DNA of 64,000 nucleotides. It comes from Pueraria montana var. lobata (lineage: Eukaryota > Streptophyta > Magnoliopsida > Fabales > Fabaceae). The number at the start of each line of letters is the position of its first letter. Within the stretch, counting starts at the first letter, position 1. The notes beneath the pieces were generated by a model. It was not told the origin of the DNA. It was given only the letters and a program-made list of their open reading frames with translations, and did no database searches. A program made the position numbers and the translations under genes. This document shows, piece after piece, positions 34,654 through 45,779 of the stretch. The stretch lies in contig CM048650.1 in NCBI GenBank assembly GCA_026413185.1, positions 96,181,730 to 96,245,729 of the forward strand. The letters run 5' to 3'.

Positions 34654-37507
34654 ATGTCTTCTTTTTCTGGGGATTCGGGGCGTTCCGGCGGGGGTCGTAT
34701 GCTTGCACCGGAGGTTCATCTCATCGGAGAGGGTTCCGATGGCGGTTCTCCTTCGCACCGCTCTGATTCTGTTGGAATTAGTGATGGTGCATCGGCGAAA
34801 AATGTTGCTGTCGCGGGTGTCGGGGTGGTTCGTCCATCTGTCGACCCTGCACAGGTACCTTTGGTCACTCCTGCAAGGGGGTGGTGGTTCTAGATGATTC
34901 CGAGGCTACTGAGGTTCGTCCTCTTGAGACTCGGCGTGGTCGACTTTCCTTTCCTCCCACTCACCCCTAGCCTATAGAGCCTAGGGGTAACAAAAAGGTT
35001 TATCCTCCTGTTACACTTCCGATTTTTCTTGGGTAGCTGGGGAGGTGGGTGCATATGCCTCTCGGTATCAAACCGAGGAGGCTTTGTCTACCCTTCTTGA
35101 AACTATTGATTTGTGTCATTTGGAAAGGCCGGGTATGGTCCATGCCGAGCCCTGTGGGCCTGATGACCGAGTTTTCATGTCTACTGTCCCGCACCAACCC
35201 CATTTTACTTTTGTGTATGAAGCTTTATTCTCAGTTCTCGACATCACAGTGTCGTTTGATCAGTTTGAGGCTGACGTTCTTCGGGCATTGGATGTAGAGC
35301 TGTCAAAACGGGCCAACCCGGCCCGTTGGGCCCGGCCCACCTCGACCCACCTGATAGGTGGGTCAACCCAACCCGGCCCACTTCTTGGTGGGTTGTCAAA
35401 ATACTAGCCCGGCCCGGCCCACCACGGGTTGGTGGGTAAACGGGTTGGCCCACTTAAAAAAAAAAAAAATCATTTTTTAAATAAAAAAATCATTTTTTTT
35501 AAAAAAAAAATTAGCTTTTATTTTCTTTTGTCATGTAAAAATAGCAACCAGAAGTTGCCAAAATACACCGAAAATAACACATTTTCAAATTTATTAACAT
35601 TTTTAAATTCAGATTCATATATTCATTAACATCATACATCTTCTAACAAATTTGGATCTATCAAACATTATATATTCACTAACATTTTCAAATTCAAATT
35701 AATATATCATCAACCTCAAGGAAACTAAGATAATGTAAAATTTTCTAAGTGATCTAATGAGGCTTGTGATGTATGTGAGGGAGGTTAGTTTTTTTTTTTT
35801 TTTTTTTTCTTTTTTTTTTTTTTTATAAATAGGTGGGCAACTCGCGGGTCAACCCGGCCCACCACGGGTTGACCCGTGGTGGGCCGGGTCAAAATTTGCA
35901 AATAATTGGAAGGCGCCGATTTTTTTCGACCCGGCCCGGCCCGAACCCGTGGTGGGCCGGGTTGGCCCGCGGGTCGCAGCCCACTTTGACAGCTCTAATT
36001 GGATGTCACTCCAACGCAGTTGCATCGGAATTCCTGGGCTTTGCTACAGGCTTTCCGGGTGCTCTGTAGTAAATTTTTTATTACTCCTACTACTCCTAAA
36101 TTCTTGTATCATTACAAAGTTAAAGAGAGTCAGAAGGGTGGCTGGGTCTCCCTGACCGGGATTCCCGGTCGGTCAATCCTTAGTCCCTATACCTCCTCTT
36201 GGAAAAATTTCAAGAGTGGTTTCTTTCGTGTCCGACCGAGTTCGAAAGGGGAGGTCGAGTTTTTTGATAGCCGTGGGTAGCCGAGGTTCCCTCTTTATTG
36301 GACCCGTTCCCCAAACAAACGGTTGTCTTGGCAGGTCGTGGACATGTCTCCTGAGGATCAGGATGACATGGTTACACTGTGCAAGCTACTGCGTTCCCTA
36401 TCTTGTAAGACGGTTGTGGGGATTCCTACTTCTCGGACTCCGAGAGAGAACTGGGACGGTGAGTATCTTCTTTTTATTCGGTCTTTCTTCTTTTACTTTA
36501 TTTTTTACTGATGTTTGCTTCTTTTGCAGCTGTGATGGGGAAGTTTGACTATAAGACGGCCAAGAAGCAGAGGCTAGAGAAGTTGAAGAGCAAGGAGCCT
36601 GCCGCTAAGGCTATTCGAGTTGCTCCATCCATTCCTTCTCCTCCTCCTCCTCCTCCTCCTCCGAAGAGGGATCAACGAGAGGTTGTTCAGAGGGGATGGC
36701 CCTTCTAAGAAATCGAAGCCGAGTCTGCCTAGTGCTCAAGCTGCGGGTTCTGCTGTTGAGAGACATCCGGCTTTTCTTTCTATCAAAGATGGGCGGACTT
36801 CGCTTTGGGGGAAAGACTTCAACCCCGGGGCTCTCATCTGCGCCGACAATCTCAGTCAACCCGATCGGGATATGTTGAGGGATGCTGGGCTGCTGCTCTC
36901 TATGGAGGCTGTTTGTCGCTTCCAGGCTCGTTCATGGGCCATTACTCAGTATTGGGCCGAGGAGTTCGAGCGCGGCCACCGGGAGCTAGCCATGGTGAAA
37001 GAGGCTGCCGCTAAAGCCGAGCAGGCCCTGGTGGAGACTGCCCGGGCCAACGAGACTCTTCTTCAATCTGCTGAAAAGTCTCGAAGGTCCCAGGAAGGGG
37101 TGGAGGCTAAGTTAAGGGAAGCTGAGGGCCGTGAGGAAGATTTAAAGCTTTCCTTAGCTGCGTCCTAGAACTCAACCCGGGAGTTGCAGGCTGAGGTGGA
37201 TAGGCTTATTCTCGAGCTTGCTTAGGCAAAGACTGAGGCTGCCAAGTCTGAGGCTAAGCTTAAAGCCGATCTAGGCGAGGCATTAGATGAAATTGTTACG
37301 ACCCATGAGGCCGGGTTCAGCAAGGCACTTCGTCAAGTTCGTTATTTCTTCAAGGATGCCGACACTTCTCTTTTTGATTTTGATAAGGATATCAATAAAG
37401 AGGGACAGTTGGTGGAGGAGTCTGCTCTTGATGGTGAGGATGCTCCCGACTGTTCTACTCAGGAGGGGGGAGATGCTCCAGGCGGTCTTATTCAACCTGC
37501 TACTTAG
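34654..37507 (+). pseudogene. Antisense ORF of the Tat-type element (putative gypsy-type transposon domain)
   Basis: Runs opposite to gag-pol. It starts at ATG 34654 (MSSFSGDSGRSGGG), loses frame near 34875 and meets a stop near 34970. It resumes with FVYEALFSVLDITVSFDQF (35210-35270) and is split by a hAT element in the codons for LRALD. It continues with LHRNSWALLQAFRVLCSKFF, GGWVSLTGIPG and WKNFKSGFFRVRP, a pattern of the Pfam family called putative gypsy type transposon (PF04195). An intron with good borders is visible (GACG|GTGAGTATC at about 36460, TTTTGCAG at about 36529). A proline-coding CTC repeat lies at 36636-36662. The rest is a Glu/Ala-rich coiled coil with further breaks (stop at 37166-37168), ending at TAG 37507. 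Function in the element is unknown. Confidence 0.75.
35295..35997. mobile_element. Non-autonomous hAT element inside the antisense ORF, 703 bp
   Basis: Inverted termini TAGAGCTGTCAAA / TTTGACAGCTCTA with a perfect 8-bp duplication ATTGGATG (35287-35294 and 35998-36005). Subterminal parts are GC-rich (repeated CCCGGCCCACC and GGTGGGCCGGG in opposite sense) and the middle is AT-rich with a long T-run (about 35790-35824). No transposase. Removing it rejoins the host frame cleanly. Confidence 0.93.
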
Positions 37508-37520
37508 TCTTAGATTTTTT

Positions 37521-37795
37521 ATTTTCTTGCAAGGCTCGCACCCGGCCTACCGAATAGGGTGTTTAATGAATTTTCTTTTTTCTTGTAAGGCTCGTACCTG
37601 GCCTACCGAACAGGGTGTTTTAATGAATTTTCTTCGTTATTTGTTTGTGGTCCGTTTTTTGTATCCTTGCTTTTCGTATCCTTATAAAGGTCTACGCGGT
37701 TAAGTCTAAGTCGCTTTTCGTATTCTTATAAAGGTCTACGCGGTTAAGTCTAACTCGCTTTTTGTATCCTTGTAAAGGTCTATGCGGTTAGTTTA
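37521..37795. repeat. Two short tandem arrays between the antisense ORF and integrase
   Basis: First, a ~55-bp unit (CAAGGCTCGCACCCGGCCTA... GGGTGTTT) twice. Then a ~47-bp unit (TATCCTTATAAAGGTCTACG, CGGTTAAGTCTAA) three times. Both lie between convergent coding regions, so they may form the 3' untranslated and termination area for transcripts from both sides. Confidence 0.85.
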
Positions 37796-38028
37796 TCGTA
37801 TTGTAGTTTGGTCATTCTCCTTTCGGAATGCTGAGTATTGCTCTGGTATTTAATGTCGGTATCCGATTGGTCTACTCAGTCAAATATAAATAGATAATTT
37901 GAAGAAAGGAGTTTTATTAATAAGAGAAATTAGGTGTGCCTCATTAAAACCTCTTTGACAAAAAACCTCTTGGGAAAGAATGTCAAAGTAGGAAAAAGAG
38001 TACATCACCATTTACAATTTTTCTAAAT

Positions 38029-39258
38029 GTGGTAAAACTTTAGGTGTGTCGCGTTCCAAGTTCGGGGGATGGTTTTGCCGGATGGGTGCTCCAATCGGTA
38101 GGCTTCATTTCCCAGTGACTCGATTACTCTGCAGGGGCCTTCCTAGTTGACTGCCAATTTACCCTCTCCTGTAGCTTTTCTAGCTTCCCCACACTTTCTC
38201 CAAACCAGATCTCTAACTTTGAAGTTTCTTGGTTTGACCTTGGTGTTATACCTCTTCTCGACTCTTCTTTTACAGGCTTCTATTCTAATTCGGACCTCGT
38301 TGAGGGTCTCTTCGATCATGTCGAGTGCATGCCTTAGTGATTGATCATTGTTTACCTAGACGAAATTTGTTCTTCGTTGGGAGGGTTCCCCGACTTCTAC
38401 TGGTATCATGGCATCTGATCCATATGAGAGTCTGAAAGGGGTTTCCCCCGTTGTTGATTGCGGTGTGCAACGATATACCTAAAGGATTGCGGGAAGTTCT
38501 TTGGCCCAACTTCCTTTAGCGTCGCCTACTCGCTTCTTCAGTTCTCCGAGTATCACTTTATTTGCGGTTTCAGTTTGTCCGTTGGTCTGCGGATGTTCCA
38601 CTGAGGTCACTCGGTGCCGAATCCCTAGGTTTTTGAAAAACTCTTCCAGGTTCTTTTCGGTGAACTGTCTACCATTGTCGGATATTACCGAGTGAGGGAT
38701 GCCGAATCGGCATATGATATTTTTCCATATGAATTTTTGCACATTGTGGGCGGTGATGGTGGCCAAGGGTTCGGCTTCGATCCACTTCGTAAAGTAGTCA
38801 ATTCCGACTAGGAGGAATTTGACTTGTCCTTTAGCAAGTGGAAAAGGGCCTAATATGTCTATTCCCCACATGGCGAAGGGCCATGGTGCTGTGATATCGT
38901 GCAACTCTTCTGCTGGTAGGTGGGATATGTTGCCATATTTTTGGCATTCTTTGCATTTCTTGACGTATTCGGCGCAGTCGCGGTGCATTGTTGGCCAGTA
39001 GTATCCGGCTCTTAGGATTCGGGCAGCCATGGCCTTTCCTCCTGAGTGCATTCCACATATTCCTTTATGCATTTCGTTTACCACGTACTCGGCTTGAATC
39101 TTCGTGACACATTTCAGCAGTGGTGCAGTGAAGCCTCTCCTATAAAGGTCTTCTCCCTCTATGACATAGTAACTGGCCCTTCTTCTGATTTCTCTAGCTT
39201 CTTCTCGATTTTCTGGGAGGGTTCCTTTTTCAGAAAGTTCCATATCTTGGTCATCCAT
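38029..39258 (-). pseudogene. Integrase of the Tat-type element, broken
   Basis: The open part 39258-38479 has an N-terminal zinc-binding region (HKGICGMHSGG and CKECQKYGN), then the catalytic core with the first Asp in GIDILGP, the second in VISDNGRQF and the Glu in a PQTNGQTE-type segment (TNGQTETANK). After the stop at 38479 the C-terminal region continues with more stops (for example RCTPQSTTGETPF) to FYHI near 38029. It overlaps the RNase H frame at 39159-39258, which marks a frameshift. DDE residues are present, but the chain could not be made whole. Confidence 0.88.
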
Positions 39259-40025
39259 TCTCTGTCGGTTAGGTTAGTACTAGAGACAATTTTGTCAATA
39301 CTCGGAGCGGATATTGTTTCCTGTATGACAGTTTGGTGTTGGCCTTTCTTCTTTGTACTTGCCAACTTTGATAGCAGGTCGGCCCTTTCATTTTGTTCTC
39401 TCAAAATGTGGTTGAGTTCGAAGCTAATGAACTCGTTCTTGAACTGGGAGGCCAGGTGGTAATATCTTGTCATCTGGGGATCCTTTGTTTGATAGGATCC
39501 ATTCATTTGCCCAATGACTAATTTTGAATCACTCCAGAATCTAAGGTGTTTCGCCCCCACTTCCTTAGTGAGTTTTAGTCCTGCTAGTAGGGCTTCATAC
39601 TCGGCTTGGTTGTTGGATGCATCGAAGTCAAATCTGAGTGATTGTTCTAGGATAATCCCTTCAGGTCTTTCAATTATGACTCCTGCTCCGCTACCTTTTT
39701 CGTTCGAGGAACCATCCACGTAAAGAGTCCAACATGGGAAGGGTGCCTCCTCTACTAGTGCTAGCTCAGCAATAAAGTCGGCTAGGCATTGTGCTTTGAT
39801 AGGTCCTCTCGGTTCATACTTGATGTCGAACTCGGATAATTCAACCGACCATGCTATCATTCTTCCGGCTAGTTCTGGTTTCCTTAGTATTTGTCTTATT
39901 GGGTGGTCTGTTCGTACCACTATTTGGTGGCTTTGAAAGTATGATCGTAGTAGTCGTGCTGAGGTGACCAGGGCTAGTGCTAGCTTTTCTATCATTTGAT
40001 ATCTGGTTTCTGCATCTTTCAACAC
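39159..40025 (-). pseudogene. RNase H regions of the Tat-type element, frameshifted fragment
   Basis: Starts in the RT-linked RNase H (RYQMIEKLALALV, RTDHPIRQIL). A second RNase H-like domain follows (LYVDGSSNEKGSGAGVI, NNQAEYEALLAGL, SDSKLVIGQMNG, NERADLLSKLA), as in Tat elements that carry an additional archaeal-type RNase H. The acidic residues of the second domain (D in YVDGSS, E in QAEYEA, D in SDSKL) are visible. It is out of frame with the RT upstream and the integrase downstream. Confidence 0.87.
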
Positions 40026-40189
40026 TCGGCTTATGTAGTAGACTGGCTTTTGCGTCTGATTTTCTTCTTGAATGATGATCGAACTGATTGCGTCTCCTGA
40101 GACGGCTAGGTATAGTATTAAGTCCTTGCCGGGTTCAGGTCGCGTTAAAATTGGTGGTGATGAGAGTAGTGTTTTTATCTTTAGAAAGT

Positions 40190-41854
40190 TTACTTCATAC
40201 TCTTCATTCCATCCGAAGACCTGTTGTTTCTTGAGCAGTTGAAAAAAGGTCTGGCTACTTCTGCTGCTTTCGGCAAGAAACGGGACAGGGATGCCAGTCT
40301 TCCAGTTAGCCGTTGTACTTCCTTTATGTTACTCGGACTTCTCATGCCTATGATAGTTGCACATTTCTCTGGATTGGCTTCTATGCCCTTGTGGGTGAGC
40401 ATGAATCCTAAGAATTTTCCGCCATGCACTCCGAACACACATTTCTCAGGGTTTAGCCTCATATTATGTTTTCTGATCTCGCCAGAAATTTTGGCCAAGT
40501 CTCCTGAATGTGATTTTGGTTCTTTGCTTTTAACCACCATGTCGTCGACGTAGACTTCTAGGTTGCTGTCGAGTTGGTCTTCGAAAATCATGTCCATCAG
40601 ACGCTGGTATGTTGCTCCTGCATTCTTCAGTCTGAATGGCATTACCGTGTAACAGTAATTGGCTGTGTCAGTTATGAACGCCGTCTTTTCCTCATCCGGT
40701 GGGTACATTGGTATCTGGTTGTACCTGGAGTATACATCCAAAAAACTCAGGATCGGATAGCCGGCTGCTCCATCTACTAACTTGTCTATGCTTGGCAACG
40801 GGTATGGGTCTTTTGGACATGCTTTGTTAAGGTCTGTGTAGTCAGTACACATCCTCCATTTTCCATTTGCCTTCTTTACCATCACCACATTTGCAAGCCA
40901 TGTGGTGTATTGTACTTCCCTTATGAAGCCGGCGCTGAGTAGCTTTTCAGTTTCCTCTTTGACTGCTTTTCCTCTTTCGGCCCCGAGTTTTCTCTTCTTT
41001 TGGGAGATTGGCTTGGCCTCTGGATAGATGGCAAGCTTGTGGCAATGGAAGCTCGGGTCGATTCTGGGCATGTCGACGGCTGACCATGCAAATAAGTTGG
41101 CGTTGTCTAACAGGACTCTGGCAATTGCTTTTTCGGTCTCGTTTGCTAGCTGAGTCCCGAGTTTTGTGCATTGCCTTGGTTCTCTTCCTATTTGGAAGGA
41201 TTTTACCTCTTCTGTAGGTTCTGCTCTCGGCTCAGCCTCCCTGGGGTTGAGATCAGCCTCCTCTATTGGTGTTGCGAGTGAGGCGCATGCTATGTGTTTT
41301 ACTGTCAGTTCTGGGACTTTTTTGCCTCTGGCTATCTTTAGACTTTCTAAGTAGCACTCGCGGGCTACCTCCTGATCAGCTTTGACTGTCACTATCTTTC
41401 CTTCTGAATTTGGGAATTTCATTGCCAGATGTGGAGTTGAGATTATTGCCCCTAGTTTGTTGAGTGCCGGCCTGCCTATGAGAATGTTGTTTGAAGTGAG
41501 GGCGTTGACTAAGAGGTACCTGACCGTGATAGTCTTGGACCCCATCTCATCTCCAAAAGTAGTGAGGAGGTCAATGTAGCCTATGGTATCGACCTTTTCG
41601 CCTGCAAAACTGACTAACTGCTCGGTGTACGGTTGTATCATACTTTCGGGGATGTCTAGCTGTTGGAAAGTGGACCAGTACAGGATATCCATCGAGCTGC
41701 CTTGGTCGACTAAGACTTTGCACACCAACCAGTTTGCGACTTCAACTTTGACCACCACCGGGTCATCATGATTGGGTTCTATGCCTTCGAAATCTGCGTC
41801 TGTGAAAGTTATAGGGGACATTTTCCTGTGTATTCTAGAGCTTGTTGAAGCCAA
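40190..41854 (-). pseudogene. Protease-reverse transcriptase of the Tat-type element
   Basis: Open for 554 codons on the minus strand, but the frame enters without an ATG and is part of a longer broken polyprotein. The aspartic protease has the site VLVDQGSSMDILYW and later ILIGRPALNKLGA. The RT has WRMCTDYTDLNKACPKDPYP, the region FLDVYSRYNQIPM and the catalytic YVDDMVV. The FLDVYSRYNQI stretch differs from the usual AYSGYNQI form at two residues, so activity is doubtful. The frame is lost just after 40190, before RNase H. Confidence 0.9.
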
Positions 41855-42079
41855 GTAGATTGATCGGAGGCTGCGTAGGTGTCTCTTCCTTGCCGAGCTC
41901 GAGCTTCCTCCTCTAGCGAATCCTCCTGCTATTATGTTGATAACACCTCAGAGTCGAGCTTCGGGAGGTTTAGTCTGTTGCTCCTGGCAGGGCTCTTCCG
42001 TGCGTCTAGTTTTTCTATCGCGATCGTCTTCCCTGTCCCGGGTTCATTCTCACTCCGACTTTCTACTGTCATCTCGAAC

Positions 42080-43302
42080 GAAGCGTCGTAATTTGCCCTG
42101 TTGGATAAGTTTTCCAATCTTATCCTTCAGGGTGGTGCACTCCTCTGTGGTGTGTCCGTGCACTCGATGGTATCTGCAAAACTTAGACCTATCTGCTTTC
42201 TCTGGGGAGCGGTTCCGAGTAGGCAGGCTTATCAGCTCGGCGCTGCAGGCTTCTTCCAGAACCCGCGCTCTGCTATCTGTTAGAGGGGTGTAATGGGTAA
42301 ACCTTGCACGGGGCAGTCTGTCGCTTCTAGGTTTGTTACTCCGCTCTCGGCTTGTTCCTAGTTTCTCTCGTTCTTCCTATTTTTTATAGGATTCGCCCCT
42401 GACTCGTTCCCTGAACGTGGTCATTTCTTCCATCTGAATGTATCCTGCTGCTCTAGCTCTGAGCTCGTCCATGTCATGTGGTGGCTTCTTGCAGAGGCTG
42501 TCCGAGAAAGGTCCGGACTTTAGCGCCATAAGCATGGCGGTCAGTGCTACCTGTGGATTCAAGTCTCGGATCTTGACGGAGATCTCGGTGAATCTCTCCA
42601 TGAAGTCCCTGAGAGACTTGTTGTCTTCTTGCCGGATGTTGGCCAGTGCTACTGCCGTCAGATGGTGGGGTCGATCCGTAGCGTATTGAGCGCCGAAACG
42701 AGCGACTAACGTGGCAAAAGAGTCGATCGAGTGGGGGGGAGTCGTGTGTACCAGTTCAACGTTGCCCCCTTCAAGGTTGTTGGGAACACCCGGCACATGA
42801 TGGTGTCGTCATTTGTGTATAGGTTCACCTACGTGACGAATGTGTTGATGTGCTCATCAGGGTCGGTCAATCCGTCGTATCGGTCCATGGACAAGGGCTT
42901 CCACCCGGCCGGTAGTGGAGTCTCCATGATTCCATCTACAAATGGGTGTCGCCTTGTTGTCTTAGGTATTGCGCTTCGTCTTGGGGGCGCCCGCGATCCT
43001 GAGGCGGGTCTGGACTCTAGATGGGTTGTTGTTCAGCCTGCCTCGCTCCAGGTGGTATCTTCCTGCTCTGTTCGGTCAGGATGTCTATTGACGGTTGCGT
43101 GAGCCGCCGATAGTCCGTTGGTAGCGGCGTGGGCTGCCGAGAGGCCGTTGGTAGCGGCGTGGGCTGCCGAAAGTCCGTTCCGGTCCTCTTGCAGTTTTTG
43201 ATACTGCTCTCGGAGGGAAGCGTTCTCCTTGTGGAGGTCTTCTATCTCCTTAGCGTTGTTCTGCTTCAGCATGTTGACTTCCCTTTGCAGGACTTGGATC
43301 AA
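42080..43302 (-). pseudogene. Gag of the Tat-type element, with stops
   Basis: The N-terminal part (43302-43033) is a coiled coil followed by a threefold AAHAATNGLS repeat. The core has WKPLSMDRYDGLTDPDEH, FPTTLKGATLNWYTRLPP and MERFTEISVKIRDL; a TAG interrupts it near 42832. The C-terminal part continues past a stop at 42377 to a zinc-like C-YH-GHTTEEC motif near 42150 and a GKLIQQGKLRRFV segment. The frame is interrupted at least three times, so no full Gag is expected. Confidence 0.82.
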
Positions 43303-43334
43303 CGGGTGATTCTTATGGTTTCACCGTGTCTCAT

Positions 43335-43345
43335 GGTGGGCGCCA
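43335..43345 (-). promoter_or_regulatory. Primer-binding site of the Tat-type element
   Basis: The + strand GGTGGGCGCCA ends in CCA, as a tRNA 3' end would, and lies 2 bp from the 27-bp LTR remnant. I cannot name the tRNA with confidence. Confidence 0.6.
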
Positions 43346-43347
43346 AA

Positions 43348-43374
43348 TGTTCTTACCAAAACTTGGTAAGAACA
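43348..43374 (-). repeat. 27-bp hairpin replacing the 5' LTR
   Basis: Two perfect 12-bp inverted arms (TGTTCTTACCAA and TTGGTAAGAACA) surround 3 bases. The arm next to the primer site equals the U5 end of the 3' LTR. The outer arm is its inverted copy and directly abuts the target-site duplication ATAAT. The other ~310 bp of the LTR are absent. Confidence 0.88.
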
Positions 43375-44903
43375 ATAATAATTACTTTAAAAATTGTATT
43401 AACACGATGTTTGATTAATTGACAATATACAAAATTTCATTATTAAAAATTAACTCTTAATTTATTTTTTTCATAACCAAAACATTTTATTTGATTGTTG
43501 GGAGAGGACTGGTCATTGGTCAAAATGAATGATCTGCATGCCTATTATCCCGCACGTTGCATGCCGTTGTTTTGATGACATGAAGCGCCACATTTACCCC
43601 CTTTAGCCACCACTAATTAAGGTTATTTGTATATGTAGTTTTGCTTGACTTTCACATTGCATACATTCCGTGAATTGATATATTTATTCTTACTTTTATT
43701 TTTATATGACAGATATTCAATATAAAATATATTTATTACCTTGTTTAAGTAATGTTCTTGACTTGAGTATATATAAAGTTGCTTAATTATGATAGAGATG
43801 CTTGTCGATCGAAAACACTCTTGACATCCTAGGTAGTTGCAATATCCCTAACTATGCTTATCGAAGACTTTTAACAATTTATGGTGGAGGTCTCCATCCT
43901 CTATAAACATTTGCACCCGTAATTATTGGAGATAGAAAAAGATAAAGAAAAAAAACAGAGAGAGAGATGTGAGATGAGATAATTAAATAATATTATAGAG
44001 AAGAGATAAAAGAAAAAATAAATTATAAAAAATAATATAAAAAGTGTGTGTTAAAAATTAAAATGATAAGTTTTGACGCGTCTTAACCCAACAAAAACAC
44101 ACTATCCTTGAGCCTAATAACCCTTCCGTGGTTCCACTAGAGAAACTATCATTAATATCAATTGGACATTCATACAAAATCTCACGCTTCTCAAACTACT
44201 ACAATGTCCTATATATGCCATGAAAGGACTAAAATGCATATATGATCTCGTGTAAAGGTAGCAACTAACATTCTCAGATAGATAATCTCTTATGGCAATA
44301 CAAGAAATTTTGCTATTACAGTGAGTTTGTTATAGTGGGCTACAAGTTTGTCAGTAATACTGACAAATTATAGTGGGTTTGTCTGTGTGTAAATTACAGA
44401 CGGTTTTTCTGCCGATAATAACAACGAAGTATAGTGACTCTAGCCGTCAATAAATTACAGTGGACTTTGCCGTCTTTATTTATCAATTACGAATTATCAA
44501 TTAATTTTTTTGTTTGTCAAAGTTATTATTGACGATTTTTTCGTCAGTAATATGGTAGTAATTACAGTGAGCTTAGCCCACTGTAATGAAAATAAAAGTT
44601 ACAGTGGGTTAAACCCACTGTAATTTATTTTTAAGTTATTAAAATTAACAAACCATCTATTTTTTAATTTTAGTGGGCTTAGTCCATTGTAATTAAAATA
44701 AAGGTTATAGTGAGTCAAATCCACTGTAATTGATTATAAAGATTACAATGGGCTTTACCCACTGTAATTAAGAATTAAAAATCCTAAAACCTAAAAGCAT
44801 CACTCCCTCACTCAATTTGTTTTGTAATGCATATGGTGTTAAGAATGTTCATGATATGTGTTTAGGACTAATGTGATTCTTTAGTCATTAAATAACTAAG
44901 AAC

Positions 44904-45567
44904 CATAGTTTTAAAATCCGACTCGGACCGGCCGGTCCGACTGGGAATCGGATCACTCATCGGTTTGGGTTCCTTTTCAGATCGATTAAGCAATTGACTC
45001 GATCAACCCATAAGAACCGGTCAAACCCGGACAAAATCCGATTTAACCGGTATAAAACCGGTCCCTGTTACGCACACCTTTTCATGCTTGGGAAACGTGT
45101 AGACTGTGTGGTGCAGCTGGCGAAAATAATTCGAAAAATTTTCCAAATTTTGGTCTTGGAGGGACTAGAATCTGTTCCCTTTGGAAACTAAAAGGAAAGT
45201 TACCACTAAACCAAAGCCACACTTTGTTATTTAAAGAAAATATTTAGTTTATATATGATAGAAAATACGAAATTTAAAAAAGAATAACAATAAACATAAC
45301 AATAAAAAGATATTAATATATAACATATGTACATCCGTGTGTGTGTATATATGAGCTGTTACACTTCTTTTTCCCTTACGCATACCAAACTCACTAATTT
45401 CTTTTCTTTTTATTTTTTTAAATAGTTATGTTACTTTTTAAATTTATGCCATGATTTTGTTGGTATAATAAATTGAATTTATTAATGATTGGTATTTAAA
45501 ATAAATAATATTATAATCGAAACTTAGCTTAATAAATAAATAATATATTTCAAATTATAAATTGACA

Positions 45568-45618
<51 letters not shown>

Positions 45619-45779
45619 GTTAAAATATTAACATATTATTTCTTTAGGGTATGAAATTTTAAATTTTTTTAATAGAGACCGGGTCATGCGGTTCAATTAG
45701 TGACTCACTGGTTCGATCACTGACCTAGTGATCCAGTGTCTTGACCGGGTCGATCACCGGTTCGATTTTTAAAACTATG
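44904..45779. mobile_element. Non-autonomous hAT-like element nested in the CACTA, 876 bp
   Basis: Inverted termini CATAGTTTTAAAA with similar inner text (CCGGTC-rich on the left, GACCGGGTCGATCACCGGTT on the right). A perfect 8-bp duplication CTAAGAAC flanks it (44896-44903 and 45780-45787). No coding domain. Confidence 0.9.
45570..45618. repeat. (TTA)n microsatellite
   Basis: About 16 uninterrupted trinucleotide units inside the nested hAT-like element. Confidence 0.97.

Larger units (their letters stand above)
33826..43374 (-). mobile_element. Tat-type Ty3/gypsy retrotransposon with antisense ORF, 9.5 kb
   Basis: Flanked by a perfect 5-bp duplication ATAAT (33821-33825 and 43375-43379); the left copy of the segmental duplication (about 29500) shows the empty site. 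Reading on the minus strand, the order is a 27-bp hairpin in place of the 5' LTR, primer site, gag, protease-RT, RNase H, a second RNase H-like region, integrase, tandem repeats, an antisense ORF on the + strand, polypurine tract (GAGCTTGGGGGCA) and a 333-bp 3' LTR. An antisense ORF between integrase and 3' LTR is known from plant Tat elements such as Grande. All genes carry stops or frameshifts. A hAT element sits in the antisense ORF. Confidence 0.92.
30538..44402. repeat. Right copy of the tandem duplication, split by insertions
   Basis: Homologous pieces are 30538-31137, 31527-32040, 33643-33825 and 43380-44402. The gaps between them are the insertions 31138-31517, 32041-33633 and 33826-43374, each bordered by its target-site duplication. 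Beyond 44402 sequence continues into the rest of the CACTA element, showing this is the side that kept the original right flank. Confidence 0.88.

Noticed and set aside
36216..36548. 110-codon frame overlapping the antisense ORF
   Set aside because: Alternate frame; the recognisable WKNFKSGFFRV and VDMSPEDQDD segments lie in other frames of the same strand.
44994..45191. 65-codon frame in the nested hAT-like element
   Set aside because: No transposase motif; composition follows the GC-rich terminal repeats.
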